Shown here: positions 38,139 to 45,169 of the stretch, one piece after another
How the letters are laid out: each line of letters starts with the position of its first letter
Numbering within the stretch: the first letter of the stretch is position 1
Made by a program: the position numbers and the translations under genes
Origin: JANWXD01 sp037446115
GTDB taxonomy: Bacteria; Acidobacteriota; Terriglobia; Bryobacterales; Bryobacteraceae
Direction: 5' to 3'
Length of the DNA stretch: 64,000 nucleotides
NCBI GenBank assembly: GCA_037446115.1
Contig: JBBIJF010000015.1
Coordinates: forward strand, 41,093 to 105,092
The notes under the pieces: generated by a model
Database searches by the model: none
Seen by the model: only the letters and a program-made list of their open reading frames with translations
Told to the model about the DNA's origin: nothing

Positions 38139-38177
38139 GGAGCGAATCACCGCTCCTTCGCGGGCCCTGTAAGGGCC
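38139..38177. other. two adjacent short stem-loops
   Basis: GGAGCG/CGCTCC with a six-base loop (38139-38156) and GGCCC/GGGCC with a five-base loop (38163-38177) lie between the HMA gene and the 935-aa gene. They are not followed by a T-run, so a Rho-independent terminator is not supported. They could stabilise or end the MerR-operon transcript. Confidence 0.35.
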
Positions 38178-38240
38178 GCGCCTGGCGCCGGTCCGAAATC
38201 CCCGAGGTTTTGGCTTCGTTTGGTAAAACCGCGCAAACCG

Positions 38241-38735
38241 TTAGCGCGCCGCCTCCCAGGCCCTCACCCGGATCGAGTTGGCAGCGTTCCGTGCCCCGAT
38301 GTCGGCGACGACGCCTGTAACGACAATTCGCCCGCCGGGAGGAGGTAGTTTCGCCGCCCCGGCAGAGGCGAAGACCAGTGGGTAGGTCTCACCGGTTTCG
38401 GGGATCTTGAGCGCCCACTGACTGGCCTGAGACGCCACTTCCCCCTCCACGATCACTGTTGCCTCTTTCGTGGTGAAGCCGTTATCGCGCACCTTTCCGA
38501 GGAGGTCCTGAAACTTTACCGTGTTGCCCGGCTTTAACCTGATGAGCACCCGGCCCCGGCTGAGGCTGGTCTCCACGGACTCCACCCCGGGAATCTTCTT
38601 CATGGCCACGCTCACGGCGTGCGCGCAGACCGCTCAATCCATTCCGAAGATGGTCAAGTCCACCTGCCGGAACTCCGCCCGAACTGCGGTGCCGGCCAGT
38701 ACCCATGCAACTGCGAATACGCCCGCTCTGCGCAA
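38241..38735 (-). CDS. HMA-domain periplasmic protein, candidate selenoprotein (in-frame TGA)
   Basis: Read through one TGA (codon 34, 38634-38636), this frame gives a 164-aa protein. It has a signal peptide (LRRAGVFAVAWVLAGTAVRA), then a complete heavy-metal-associated domain. The metal motif is FGMD-TGA-AVCAHAV, so the TGA replaces the first Cys of the usual GMxCxxC, giving Sec-x2-Cys (residues 34 and 37). The HMA fold continues without break (AMKKIPGVESVETSL to DNGFTTKEA), followed by an unknown C-terminal domain. The TTG start has AGGAGG five bases upstream. A stem-loop follows the TGA at a plausible SECIS distance. It is the third gene after merR. A nonsense mutation is the alternative. 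Confidence 0.75.
38604..38636 (-). promoter_or_regulatory. candidate bacterial SECIS stem-loop
   Basis: Directly after the TGA of the HMA gene, a stem CACGC/GCGTG with loop CGTGA begins 17 bases downstream of the stop codon position. A lower GGT/GCC pairing is separated by a 7-base bulge. A G in the first two loop positions and the short distance from the TGA agree with general bacterial SECIS features. The sequence also codes for the conserved HMA helix, so the pairing could be chance. Confidence 0.45.
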
Positions 38736-38749
38736 CTGATCCTCCTGGT

Positions 38750-39598
38750 TCAGAAGAAGTAACTGAGGTTTACGGCCACTCGGAAGCGCTCCTGCGAATA
38801 CAGCGAACCGGCGTGGCGGAAGACCGGGAACTGGACTCCAGCCTCCACGGCGTAGTTCTTGTAGATCCCCAACAGCGCCGGGCCGAGAAAAATCTGATGG
38901 CCGTCGGTTCCCCCGACAACGGCGCCGGCGTGACGGAGGCGGCCCGTCTTCTCGCCCATCATTTCCACGAAGAACCGCCAATCCCACTGCGGGTATTCTT
39001 TGCGCCAAGCCTGAGGCCGGTAGCCCCAGACCAGGCTGTAGAGAAAAACATTCGGCCTGCGATCGCCACGCGCTTCAACGAAGCGGGAACTGCCGAGTCC
39101 GCCCCACAAGTAGTGGCTCCGCGAGGCCATGCCGGTAGCGAGGGCCGCATAGAATCCGGGCGCTTTGCGAAGACCCCCCAGCATCCCCGCCGGCCGTTGA
39201 GGCCCCGGAACAATCAGCCCGCCGTAGGCCGTGGTCTCAAAGCGCCTGCCGACGCCAGTGGCGCGGCGATGGAAGCGCCATGCCGCGATGGTTTCGAAGT
39301 CGCCGCTCGCCGGCATCATGCCCGTGATGCGAGCCGGAGCAAGCGGGGTGGAGGAAACCACCACGGGGGCGGAAAGGGAAAGCTGGAAGTCTGCGGTGAT
39401 CCCGTAGCTGAGCATGGCACGGAGCATGGCGCCGGGGCGCCGCGGGCCTGCGCGCCCCATCAGGCCGAGATCCACGCTCCAGCCGCCTCGACTGTTGGTG
39501 GGCGTGGCGAGTCCGAAAACCGGTCCGTGGCCCGCCCCAAGCGCACAACGGGTGCTCAAATCCATGACGAGCGTGACCACCGTGAGCTGCCGGACCAT
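38750..39598 (-). CDS. predicted outer-membrane beta-barrel protein of the MerR operon
   Basis: This 282-aa protein is rich in alternating strands and ends in Phe-Phe (VNLSYFF), the usual C-terminal signature of outer-membrane barrels. It resembles phenol-degradation 'MetA'-type or transporter-like barrels only in general character. Its start is four bases after the stop of merR, and it ends 14 bases before the TTG of the HMA gene. The three genes therefore form one operon. Context suggests a role in metal or metalloid passage across the outer membrane. The N-terminal signal is short and unusual (TVVTLVMDLSTRCALG). Confidence 0.75.
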   Translation of the reverse strand: MVRQLTVVTLVMDLSTRCALGAGHGPVFGLATPTNSRGGWSVDLGLMGRAGPRRPGAMLRAMLSYGITADFQLSLSAPVVVSSTPLAPARITGMMPASGDFETIAAWRFHRRATGVGRRFETTAYGGLIVPGPQRPAGMLGGLRKAPGFYAALATGMASRSHYLWGGLGSSRFVEARGDRRPNVFLYSLVWGYRPQAWRKEYPQWDWRFFVEMMGEKTGRLRHAGAVVGGTDGHQIFLGPALLGIYKNYAVEAGVQFPVFRHAGSLYSQERFRVAVNLSYFF

Positions 39599-39602
39599 GA
39601 GT

Positions 39603-40043
39603 TCACCGGCTTTGTCTGGTTCGCGCGGCGTCGGGAGGCACCGCCGCGGCCACCTGGATCAGCCGGCAGATGTGGTCGGAGGCGTCGGCCTGATCCGGCA
39701 TTCCGGCGATTTTCGACAGGAATCGCCGGAGTTGGTCTCGAAGCGTCACGAGCTCCGCAATGGTGCGATCAAGGTGTTCCAACTTCCCGGCAAGCAAGGT
39801 GCGGACCTGGCAACAGGGCGCTCTGCCCGAATCGCTCATGTCCAGAACGCGCTTGATCTCTTCGAGTGACAGGCCCAGCTGCCGCGCCTGTTTGATAAAC
39901 GCCAGCCGGTTGAGGGCCTCCGGGCCGTAGAGGCGGTATCCGGTGTGCGTGCGACTTGCGCGCGGCAGCAGCCCTTCGCGCTCGTAGTAGCGGATGGCCT
40001 GCGCGGTCAGGCCCGTCCGTGCAGCCACTTCACCAATCTTCAT
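39603..40043 (-). CDS. MerR-family metal-responsive regulator
   Basis: This 146-aa MerR protein has an N-terminal winged helix (MKIGEVAARTGLTAQAIRYYEREG) and HTGYRLYGPEALNRLAFIKQAR, then the dimerisation helix. Sensor-region Cys residues lie in APCCQVRTLL and in HICRLI near the C-terminus, so it is of the metal-binding type. The Cys at the MerR Cys117 position is missing, so the metal need not be mercury. The ATG at 40043 fits the operator/promoter position, which leaves a short leader. It is the first gene of the barrel/HMA operon and probably autoregulates it. Confidence 0.9.
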   Translation of the reverse strand: MKIGEVAARTGLTAQAIRYYEREGLLPRASRTHTGYRLYGPEALNRLAFIKQARQLGLSLEEIKRVLDMSDSGRAPCCQVRTLLAGKLEHLDRTIAELVTLRDQLRRFLSKIAGMPDQADASDHICRLIQVAAAVPPDAARTRQSR

Positions 40044-40079
40044 CACGTGAGTTCCCGACCGCATCGCGGCCATACTTTC

Positions 40080-40111
40080 ATGATGAACCTTACAGCGACT
40101 ATAAGGTTCAA
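40080..40111 (-). promoter_or_regulatory. MerR-type operator and promoter of the metal operon
   Basis: A perfect 9-base inverted repeat, TGAACCTTA (40084-40092) and TAAGGTTCA (40102-40110), is separated by nine bases. On the minus strand -35 TTGAAC (40106-40111) and a -10-like CATCAT (40080-40085) are 20 bases apart. This is the long spacing that MerR regulators correct by twisting the DNA. It lies 37 bases before the merR start. Confidence 0.8.
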
Positions 40112-40198
40112 GCTCGCAATTGTTGGCCGGCGACCGGGGCGGGCCGGTGCGCCCCTCAGTGGAGGGCGCGGCCGCCTCAGGATGCGGTGTGGCCTCAG

Positions 40199-40204
40199 TA
40201 TAAT
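40199..40204 (+). promoter_or_regulatory. consensus -10 next to the lipoprotein start
   Basis: A perfect TATAAT ends six bases before the GTG of the lipoprotein gene. The transcript would start at or next to the start codon. CGGAGT lies between, which could also act as a weak ribosome site. No clear -35 was seen. Confidence 0.5.
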
Positions 40205-40210
40205 CGGAGT

Positions 40211-40603
40211 GTGAAATCCGGCGGCATCACGGCCGTGGCGACGCTGCTCATGCTGGGGGCGTGCAACCGCGGCATGGAAACCAAAGAGGCCGTGCGCCAG
40301 GGAGTGATTGACCATCTGGCGACGCGCGCCAACCTCAACGTCGCCTCCATGCAGGTGGAGGTGACTTCGGTAACCTTCCGCAACAACGAGGCGGACGCAA
40401 CCGTACATTTCCGCGCCAAAGGCGCCCAGGGCGGCCCGGGCATGACAATGAATTACACGCTGGAGAAGCGGGGCCGGCGCTGGGTCGTCAAGAGCCGCTC
40501 CGAAGCGGGGGGCGTGCCTCACGGAGAGACGGGAGAGATGCCGGGGGGCCTTCCGCCCGGCCATCCGCCGGTGGGCGGAACCGGCAGCGCGGCGCCGAAA
40601 TGA
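40211..40603 (+). CDS. small lipoprotein, function unknown
   Basis: This 130-aa protein has a lipoprotein signal: ITAVATLLMLGACNR, with lipobox LGAC. The mature part is a small alpha/beta domain (VDHLATRANLNVASMQVEV and MTMNYTLEKRGRRWVVKSR) like cystatin- or NTF2-like lipoproteins. A disordered Gly/Pro tail follows. The GTG start is favoured by the TATAAT just upstream and by the signal peptide; longer frames cover the promoter and the divergent merR. It overlaps the next gene by four bases (ATGA). Function unknown. Confidence 0.82.
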   Translation: MKSGGITAVATLLMLGACNRGMETKEAVRQGVIDHLATRANLNVASMQVEVTSVTFRNNEADATVHFRAKGAQGGPGMTMNYTLEKRGRRWVVKSRSEAGGVPHGETGEMPGGLPPGHPPVGGTGSAAPK

Positions 40604-41775
40604 ATCCCGTTGCCGTACTGGGCGGCGGGCCGGCCGGAGCGTTCGCGGCCGAACGACTGGCGACTGCCGGGGCGCCGGTGATGGTCTTCGACGACCGCCT
40701 CGCCTGGGAAAAGCCTTGCGGCGGCGGGCTCACCTTCAAGGCGTATCACCGCTATCCCTTCCTGTTGGACAACGGCAAGCCCAAGAAGCTGATCCGCCGG
40801 CTGCGGCTTGCGGCTCCCGGTGCGGGCGCCGTGGACATCAGCCTGCGGGAACCCCTGGTTGTTTACTCCCGCCTGGACCTTAACGAGATGTTGCTGGAAC
40901 GGGCGGCGCGCGCCGGGGCCCGGATTGAAAAGACGCGGGTGCTGCGCCTCACCCCGCGCGGCTGCGGCTGGCGCATCGAGACGACGCACGGCAGCGCGGA
41001 GGCCTCTTTCTGTGTCGTCGCCACGGGAGCGCGCAATCCGCTGCGCGAAGTGGGAACGGCCTGGACCGCCGCGGACACGATGATTGCCTTGGGCTATTAT
41101 TTGCCCGCCGAGCAGGAACACATTGATATCCAGTTTCTGCCGGGCTTGCAGGGCTACATCTGGATCTTCCCGCGCTGCGGGCATCTGTCGGTGGGCATCT
41201 GCGGCAAGGGAGAGCCCGCCCAGGTTTTGCGCGGTCGCCTGGAGGCTTACCTCAGGGAGAAAGGCCTCGGCTGGAAGGACGGCGTCTTCTACAGTCACGT
41301 GCTTCCGTCGCTGGCGCGAGGCTCCTGGAACCGCAACCGGGTGGCGGGTCCCGGCTGGCTGGCGGCCGGCGACGCGGCAGGACTTGTGGATCCCATCACG
41401 GGCGAGGGACTGTACTATGCGCTCCGCTCCGCGGATCTTGCGGCCGGGGTGGTGCTGGACGACGCCCAGGCGCCCGAGGACAAGCCCGCCGCCTACCGCG
41501 CGTTGCTGGATCGCGATTTCGCCGCAGACCTGGCCTTTGCGGCGTCGCTGGCCAAAAAAATCTTCCTCGGAACCTTCCTGATGGGCGGCGTGCCGAAGCG
41601 CATGATCCAGTTCATGCGCCGCAGCGGCCGCTTCCGCGATATCATGCAAGATCTGTTCGCCGGCACGCAGCCCTACATGGATCTGAAGTCGCGCCTGGTG
41701 CGCAATCTGCACGGGACGCTGCTCGAGACAGTGACGAATTTTCTGCTGAGCCGGGCAGCTCCGGGCGAAGCATAG
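40600..41775 (+). CDS. geranylgeranyl-reductase-like FAD oxidoreductase
   Basis: This 391-aa flavoprotein has an N-terminal GxGxxG (VAVLGGGPAGAFAAERL), the FAD-contact WEKPCGGGLTFKAY, a substrate-binding region and the second FAD motif GWLAAGDAAGLVDPITGEGLYYA. It matches the geranylgeranyl reductase/menaquinone-reducing family that saturates isoprenoid chains. In non-photosynthetic bacteria the usual substrates are membrane lipids or quinones. It is cotranslated with the lipoprotein (ATGA) and lies 19 bases before hemL, so isoprenoid-tail or tetrapyrrole links are possible but not shown. Confidence 0.9.
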   Translation: MNPVAVLGGGPAGAFAAERLATAGAPVMVFDDRLAWEKPCGGGLTFKAYHRYPFLLDNGKPKKLIRRLRLAAPGAGAVDISLREPLVVYSRLDLNEMLLERAARAGARIEKTRVLRLTPRGCGWRIETTHGSAEASFCVVATGARNPLREVGTAWTAADTMIALGYYLPAEQEHIDIQFLPGLQGYIWIFPRCGHLSVGICGKGEPAQVLRGRLEAYLREKGLGWKDGVFYSHVLPSLARGSWNRNRVAGPGWLAAGDAAGLVDPITGEGLYYALRSADLAAGVVLDDAQAPEDKPAAYRALLDRDFAADLAFAASLAKKIFLGTFLMGGVPKRMIQFMRRSGRFRDIMQDLFAGTQPYMDLKSRLVRNLHGTLLETVTNFLLSRAAPGEA

Positions 41776-41794
41776 CCGGCCCCGCGAACACGCC

Positions 41795-43060
41795 ATGAAA
41801 CGGATCCGATCCGAGCAGCTGTTCGAACGCGCGCAGCAAGTCATTCCGGGCGGCGTCAACTCGCCGGTGCGGGCGTTCCGGAGCGTGGGAGGAACGCCGC
41901 CCTTTATCCTGCGGGGCGAGGGAGCCCGCATCTTCGACGCCGACGGGAACGCCTACATTGATTACGTCTGCTCCTGGGGTCCGCTCCTGCTCGGGCACCG
42001 CCATCCGGCGCTCATGGAAGCCCTGGAGGAGGCTCTCAGGTGCGGCACGAGCTTCGGCGCACCCACCGAGCGCGAGGTCGAACTGGCCGAGGCGATCCGG
42101 GAAGCGGTTCCCTCGATCGAAATGGTTCGGCTCGTGAACTCGGGTACGGAGGCCACCATGAGCGCCATCCGGCTGGCGCGGGCCTACACGGGGCGGAACA
42201 TGGTGGTCAAGTTTGAGGGCTGCTATCACGGCCACGTGGATTCTCTGCTGGTGCAAGCCGGCTCCGGCGTGGCGACGCTCGGCATTCCGGACACGGCGGG
42301 TGTGCCGGCGAGTTTCGCGGAAACGACGATCACGGTCCCTTACAACTCGCTCGAGGCGGCCGAGCACGCCTTCCGCAAGCACGGAGACCGGATTGCGGCG
42401 GTGATCGTGGAGCCTGTGGCCGGAAATATGGGATGCGTCCCGCCGGTGCGCGGCTTCCTGCAGGGACTGCGGGCGCTCACGGCCCAATACGGCGCGCTGC
42501 TGATTTTCGACGAAGTGATGACCGGATTCCGTCTCTCCTACGGCGGAGCGCAGCAGGTCTACGGCGTGCGCCCGGACTTGACCACTCTCGGCAAGGTGAT
42601 CGGCGGCGGGCTGCCGGTGGGCGCTTACGGCGGGCGCGCGGACGTGATGTCCCTGGTGGCGCCCTCCGGGCCGGTGTATCAGGCGGGCACGCTGTCCGGA
42701 AATCCGCTGGCCGTGGCAGCGGGTCTGGCGATGCTGCGCTATCTGAAAGCGCATCCGGAAGTATACGGCGATCTCGAGCGCCGCACGGCGGAACTTGCGG
42801 CTGCCGCCCCCGCCGGCGTGACGGTGAACCGCGCCGGCTCGATGTTCACCCTGTTCTTCACGAGCGAGCCTGTGACCGATTACGCCTCGGCGCGGCGCGC
42901 GGACACCCGGCAGTTCGCCGCATTCTTTCACGCCATGCTCGAGCGGGGGATTTACTTTCCGCCCTCGCAGTTCGAAGCGGCGTTTGTCTCGGCCGCACAC
43001 AGCGACGAGGACATCAGGTATACGGCGGAGGCCATCCGCGATTTCTTTGCTCGCGCATAG
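41795..43060 (+). CDS. hemL: glutamate-1-semialdehyde 2,1-aminomutase
   Basis: This 421-aa PLP enzyme converts glutamate-1-semialdehyde to 5-aminolevulinate in the C5 heme pathway. The class III aminotransferase signature includes the PLP Lys267 in TTLGKVIGGGLPVGAYGG and the preceding IFDEVMTGFR. LVNSGTEATMSAIRLARA and YHGHVDSLL are also family motifs. The length is normal. Its last 47 bases overlap the convergent gene of a 178-aa protein. It follows the flavoprotein gene closely. Confidence 0.97.
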   Translation: MKRIRSEQLFERAQQVIPGGVNSPVRAFRSVGGTPPFILRGEGARIFDADGNAYIDYVCSWGPLLLGHRHPALMEALEEALRCGTSFGAPTEREVELAEAIREAVPSIEMVRLVNSGTEATMSAIRLARAYTGRNMVVKFEGCYHGHVDSLLVQAGSGVATLGIPDTAGVPASFAETTITVPYNSLEAAEHAFRKHGDRIAAVIVEPVAGNMGCVPPVRGFLQGLRALTAQYGALLIFDEVMTGFRLSYGGAQQVYGVRPDLTTLGKVIGGGLPVGAYGGRADVMSLVAPSGPVYQAGTLSGNPLAVAAGLAMLRYLKAHPEVYGDLERRTAELAAAAPAGVTVNRAGSMFTLFFTSEPVTDYASARRADTRQFAAFFHAMLERGIYFPPSQFEAAFVSAAHSDEDIRYTAEAIRDFFARA

Positions 43061-43550
43061 CGCGCAGCAGGCGCCGGCCCGACCACAACACGATCGCGAA
43101 GAAAAGCGCCAGACTCAGAGCTACGACCGCCATGCGCCGTTCGGGAGGCAAGGTGCGCGCCCTGGGATGCGGGAGGAACTCCACGGAGACGCGAAGGCGC
43201 ACGAGGGCCGGGGCTTGCATCTGGCGCCGGTTGTCCACGATGAGGACATATTCGCCGGCCTCGGAGAGTGCATACCGGAAGCCGCCCGCGCGCTGAAAGA
43301 CGGTGGAGACCAGCAGGCGGGCGCGGCGGCCCGCTCGCAGACGCCGGTACTCGCTTGCCGGCAAGATCGCCACGCGGACTCCCGCGCGGCCTTCGAGCAC
43401 GGCAAACGAGCAACTGACTTCGGCGGGACGCTGCTGGAGCAGAATCCGAAACGGACGCCAGTCGCCCGGCGGAACCTGGACCGCTTCGTCCAGCAGGACG
43501 GCGCCGCGTGCACAGGCAGACAGTACGGCCACCAGCAGCAGCCGTCTCAT
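43014..43550 (-). CDS. secreted, C-terminally membrane-anchored protein
   Basis: This 178-aa protein has an N-terminal signal (MRRLLLVAVLSACARGA), a beta-rich domain (about 25-125) and one transmembrane helix (MAVVALSLALFFAIVLWSG) followed by a basic tail. It overlaps the amidohydrolase gene at its start (ATGA) and hemL at its end (47 bases, convergent). The overlap makes its exact extent at the 3' end certain only by the stop. No family is recognised. The architecture suggests a periplasmic domain held at the inner membrane. Confidence 0.72.
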   Translation of the reverse strand: MRRLLLVAVLSACARGAVLLDEAVQVPPGDWRPFRILLQQRPAEVSCSFAVLEGRAGVRVAILPASEYRRLRAGRRARLLVSTVFQRAGGFRYALSEAGEYVLIVDNRRQMQAPALVRLRVSVEFLPHPRARTLPPERRMAVVALSLALFFAIVLWSGRRLLRAMREQRNRGWPPPYT

Positions 43551-45169
43551 GGGAGCGCGGAGTGGACGATCTCGCCGCCCAGCACCGTCATGAGGACGCG
43601 CGCTTCGAGAATGCGCTTCGGTTCGGCGCGCAGGATGTCCTCGGAGACGAGAATGAAATCCGCGAGTTTTCCCGGGCGGAGGGAACCTTTGTCGTGTTCC
43701 TCGAAGGCGGCGTAGGCTCCGGTGAGGGTCCAGCTTCGGAGCGCTTCTTCGCGGGTCATGCGCTGCTCGGGGTACCAGCCGCCGGGCGGCCGGCCCTGCC
43801 GGTCCTGCCGTGTGATGGCGGCATAGAATCCCCAGAGCGGGTTGGGCTCCTCGACGGGGAAATCCGAGCCGCTTGCGACGGGCACGCCGAGAGAGAGGAA
43901 GCGGCGCCAGGCGTAGGCGCCTTTGACGCGCTCCGGCCCGATACGGGCCTCGGCCCAGCGCATGTCGCTGGTGGCGTGCGCAGGCTGCATGGAGGCGATG
44001 ATGGAGTAGCGTGCGAACAGCTCGAAGTCGCCCGGCGCCACGGCTTGGGCATGCTCGATCCGGAAACGGCGGTCATTTTTGCCCCCGAGCACCGAAGCGT
44101 ACGCCTCGAGGACCATGCGGTTGGCGCGATCCCCGATGGCGTGGGTGTTGACCTGAAAACCGCTGCGGATCGCCTCGCGAGCCACGGCCTCGATCTGCTC
44201 GCGGGAAAGCAGCAGCAGGCCTGAATTGCCCGGATCGTCGGAGTACGGTTCGAAGAAGGCTGCGCCGCGAGAACCCATGGCCCCGTCCGCCATGAGCTTG
44301 ATGCTGCGCACCGTGAGGCGCTCGCCGATCTCGGGCCCGCGCCGGAGGTAGTCCTGCCAAAGCTCGCCGGCGCCGCCGATCATGGCGTAGACGCGGACGG
44401 GAAGTTTTCCCGCCGCGATGAGGGAGCGGTAGGCTTCCAGCTCCTGGGCGTTGACGCCGGCATCGTGAACGGTCGTAATGCCCAGGCGCGCGCATTCGCG
44501 CGCCGCCAGCTCCAGGCGCCGGCGCACCTGTTCGTCCGTGGGGCGAGGGATCTTGGAAGCCACAAGCTGCTGGGCGCGATCGATGAGCACGCCCGTGGGC
44601 GCGCCGGAAGCGTCGCGAAGGATCTTGCCGCCGGGGGGATCCGGCGTGGCCGCAGTTACCCCGGCGAGATCCAGCGCCTTGCGGTTGACCCAGGCGGCGT
44701 GGCCGTCCACGCGGGTGAGAAAGACAGGATTCTCGGGAGCTGCGCGGGTCAGGAGCTCGGCAGTGGGGAACCGCCCGCCCCAGTGGGTCTGATCCCAGTT
44801 GGCGCCGCGGATCCACTCGCCCGGCTTGAGCTGCGCGGCGCGGCGGCCGACGGCGGCGGCAATTTCCTCAATGGAGCGCACGTAGCGAAAATCGAGCGAT
44901 TCGAGCGTCTCCCCGAGGCTCTGCATGTGCACGTGACAGTCAATGAAGCCGGGCATGAGCATCGCTCCGCCGGCATCCACGCGGCGCGTGCGGGGGCCGA
45001 TCCAAGCCGAGACCTCCTCACCCACCGCCACGATCCGGGCGCCTCGAACCGCGATCGCGGAGGCTTGCGGGCGCTCCGGGTCTACGGTGTAGATGCGGGC
45101 GTTGGTGACCACCAGGTCTGCATGTTGCTGTGCCGCAGCCACCGGCAACATGGCTAGAATGAGTAACAT
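43547..45169 (-). CDS. YtcJ-like exported amidohydrolase
   Basis: This 540-aa metal-dependent amidohydrolase of the YtcJ/AtzF-like superfamily has a signal-like start (MLLILAMLPVAAAQQ). The metal-binding HxH is in MPGFIDCHVHMQSLG. WIRGANWDQTHWGGRFP, TTVHDAGVNAQELEAYR and HAIGDRANRMVLEAY are subfamily marks, and GSDFPVEEPNP carries the late Asp. It hydrolyses a C-N or similar bond; the substrate is unknown. The start shares its CATG with the divergent gene; a longer start at 45277 would give a more usual basic n-region. It is cotranslated with the downstream secreted gene (ATGA). Confidence 0.87.
   Translation of the reverse strand: MLLILAMLPVAAAQQHADLVVTNARIYTVDPERPQASAIAVRGARIVAVGEEVSAWIGPRTRRVDAGGAMLMPGFIDCHVHMQSLGETLESLDFRYVRSIEEIAAAVGRRAAQLKPGEWIRGANWDQTHWGGRFPTAELLTRAAPENPVFLTRVDGHAAWVNRKALDLAGVTAATPDPPGGKILRDASGAPTGVLIDRAQQLVASKIPRPTDEQVRRRLELAARECARLGITTVHDAGVNAQELEAYRSLIAAGKLPVRVYAMIGGAGELWQDYLRRGPEIGERLTVRSIKLMADGAMGSRGAAFFEPYSDDPGNSGLLLLSREQIEAVAREAIRSGFQVNTHAIGDRANRMVLEAYASVLGGKNDRRFRIEHAQAVAPGDFELFARYSIIASMQPAHATSDMRWAEARIGPERVKGAYAWRRFLSLGVPVASGSDFPVEEPNPLWGFYAAITRQDRQGRPPGGWYPEQRMTREEALRSWTLTGAYAAFEEHDKGSLRPGKLADFILVSEDILRAEPKRILEARVLMTVLGGEIVHSALP
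45155..45160 (+). promoter_or_regulatory. -10-like hexamer next to MauE/thioredoxin start
   Basis: TAGAAT lies seven bases before the ATG of the MauE/thioredoxin gene and no Shine-Dalgarno is present. The spacing resembles other putative leaderless starts in the window. No clear -35 was seen. Confidence 0.4.

Noticed and set aside
38139..38177. Rho-independent terminator of the MerR operon
   Set aside because: Two stems are present but there is no T-run on either strand.
38241..38636. HMA gene as a plain pseudogene or as a shorter ORF starting after the TGA
   Set aside because: The shorter frame would lack the signal peptide and the first metal ligand, while the upstream frame has a strong ribosome site and is in phase. 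Only the TGA separates them, at the Cys position.
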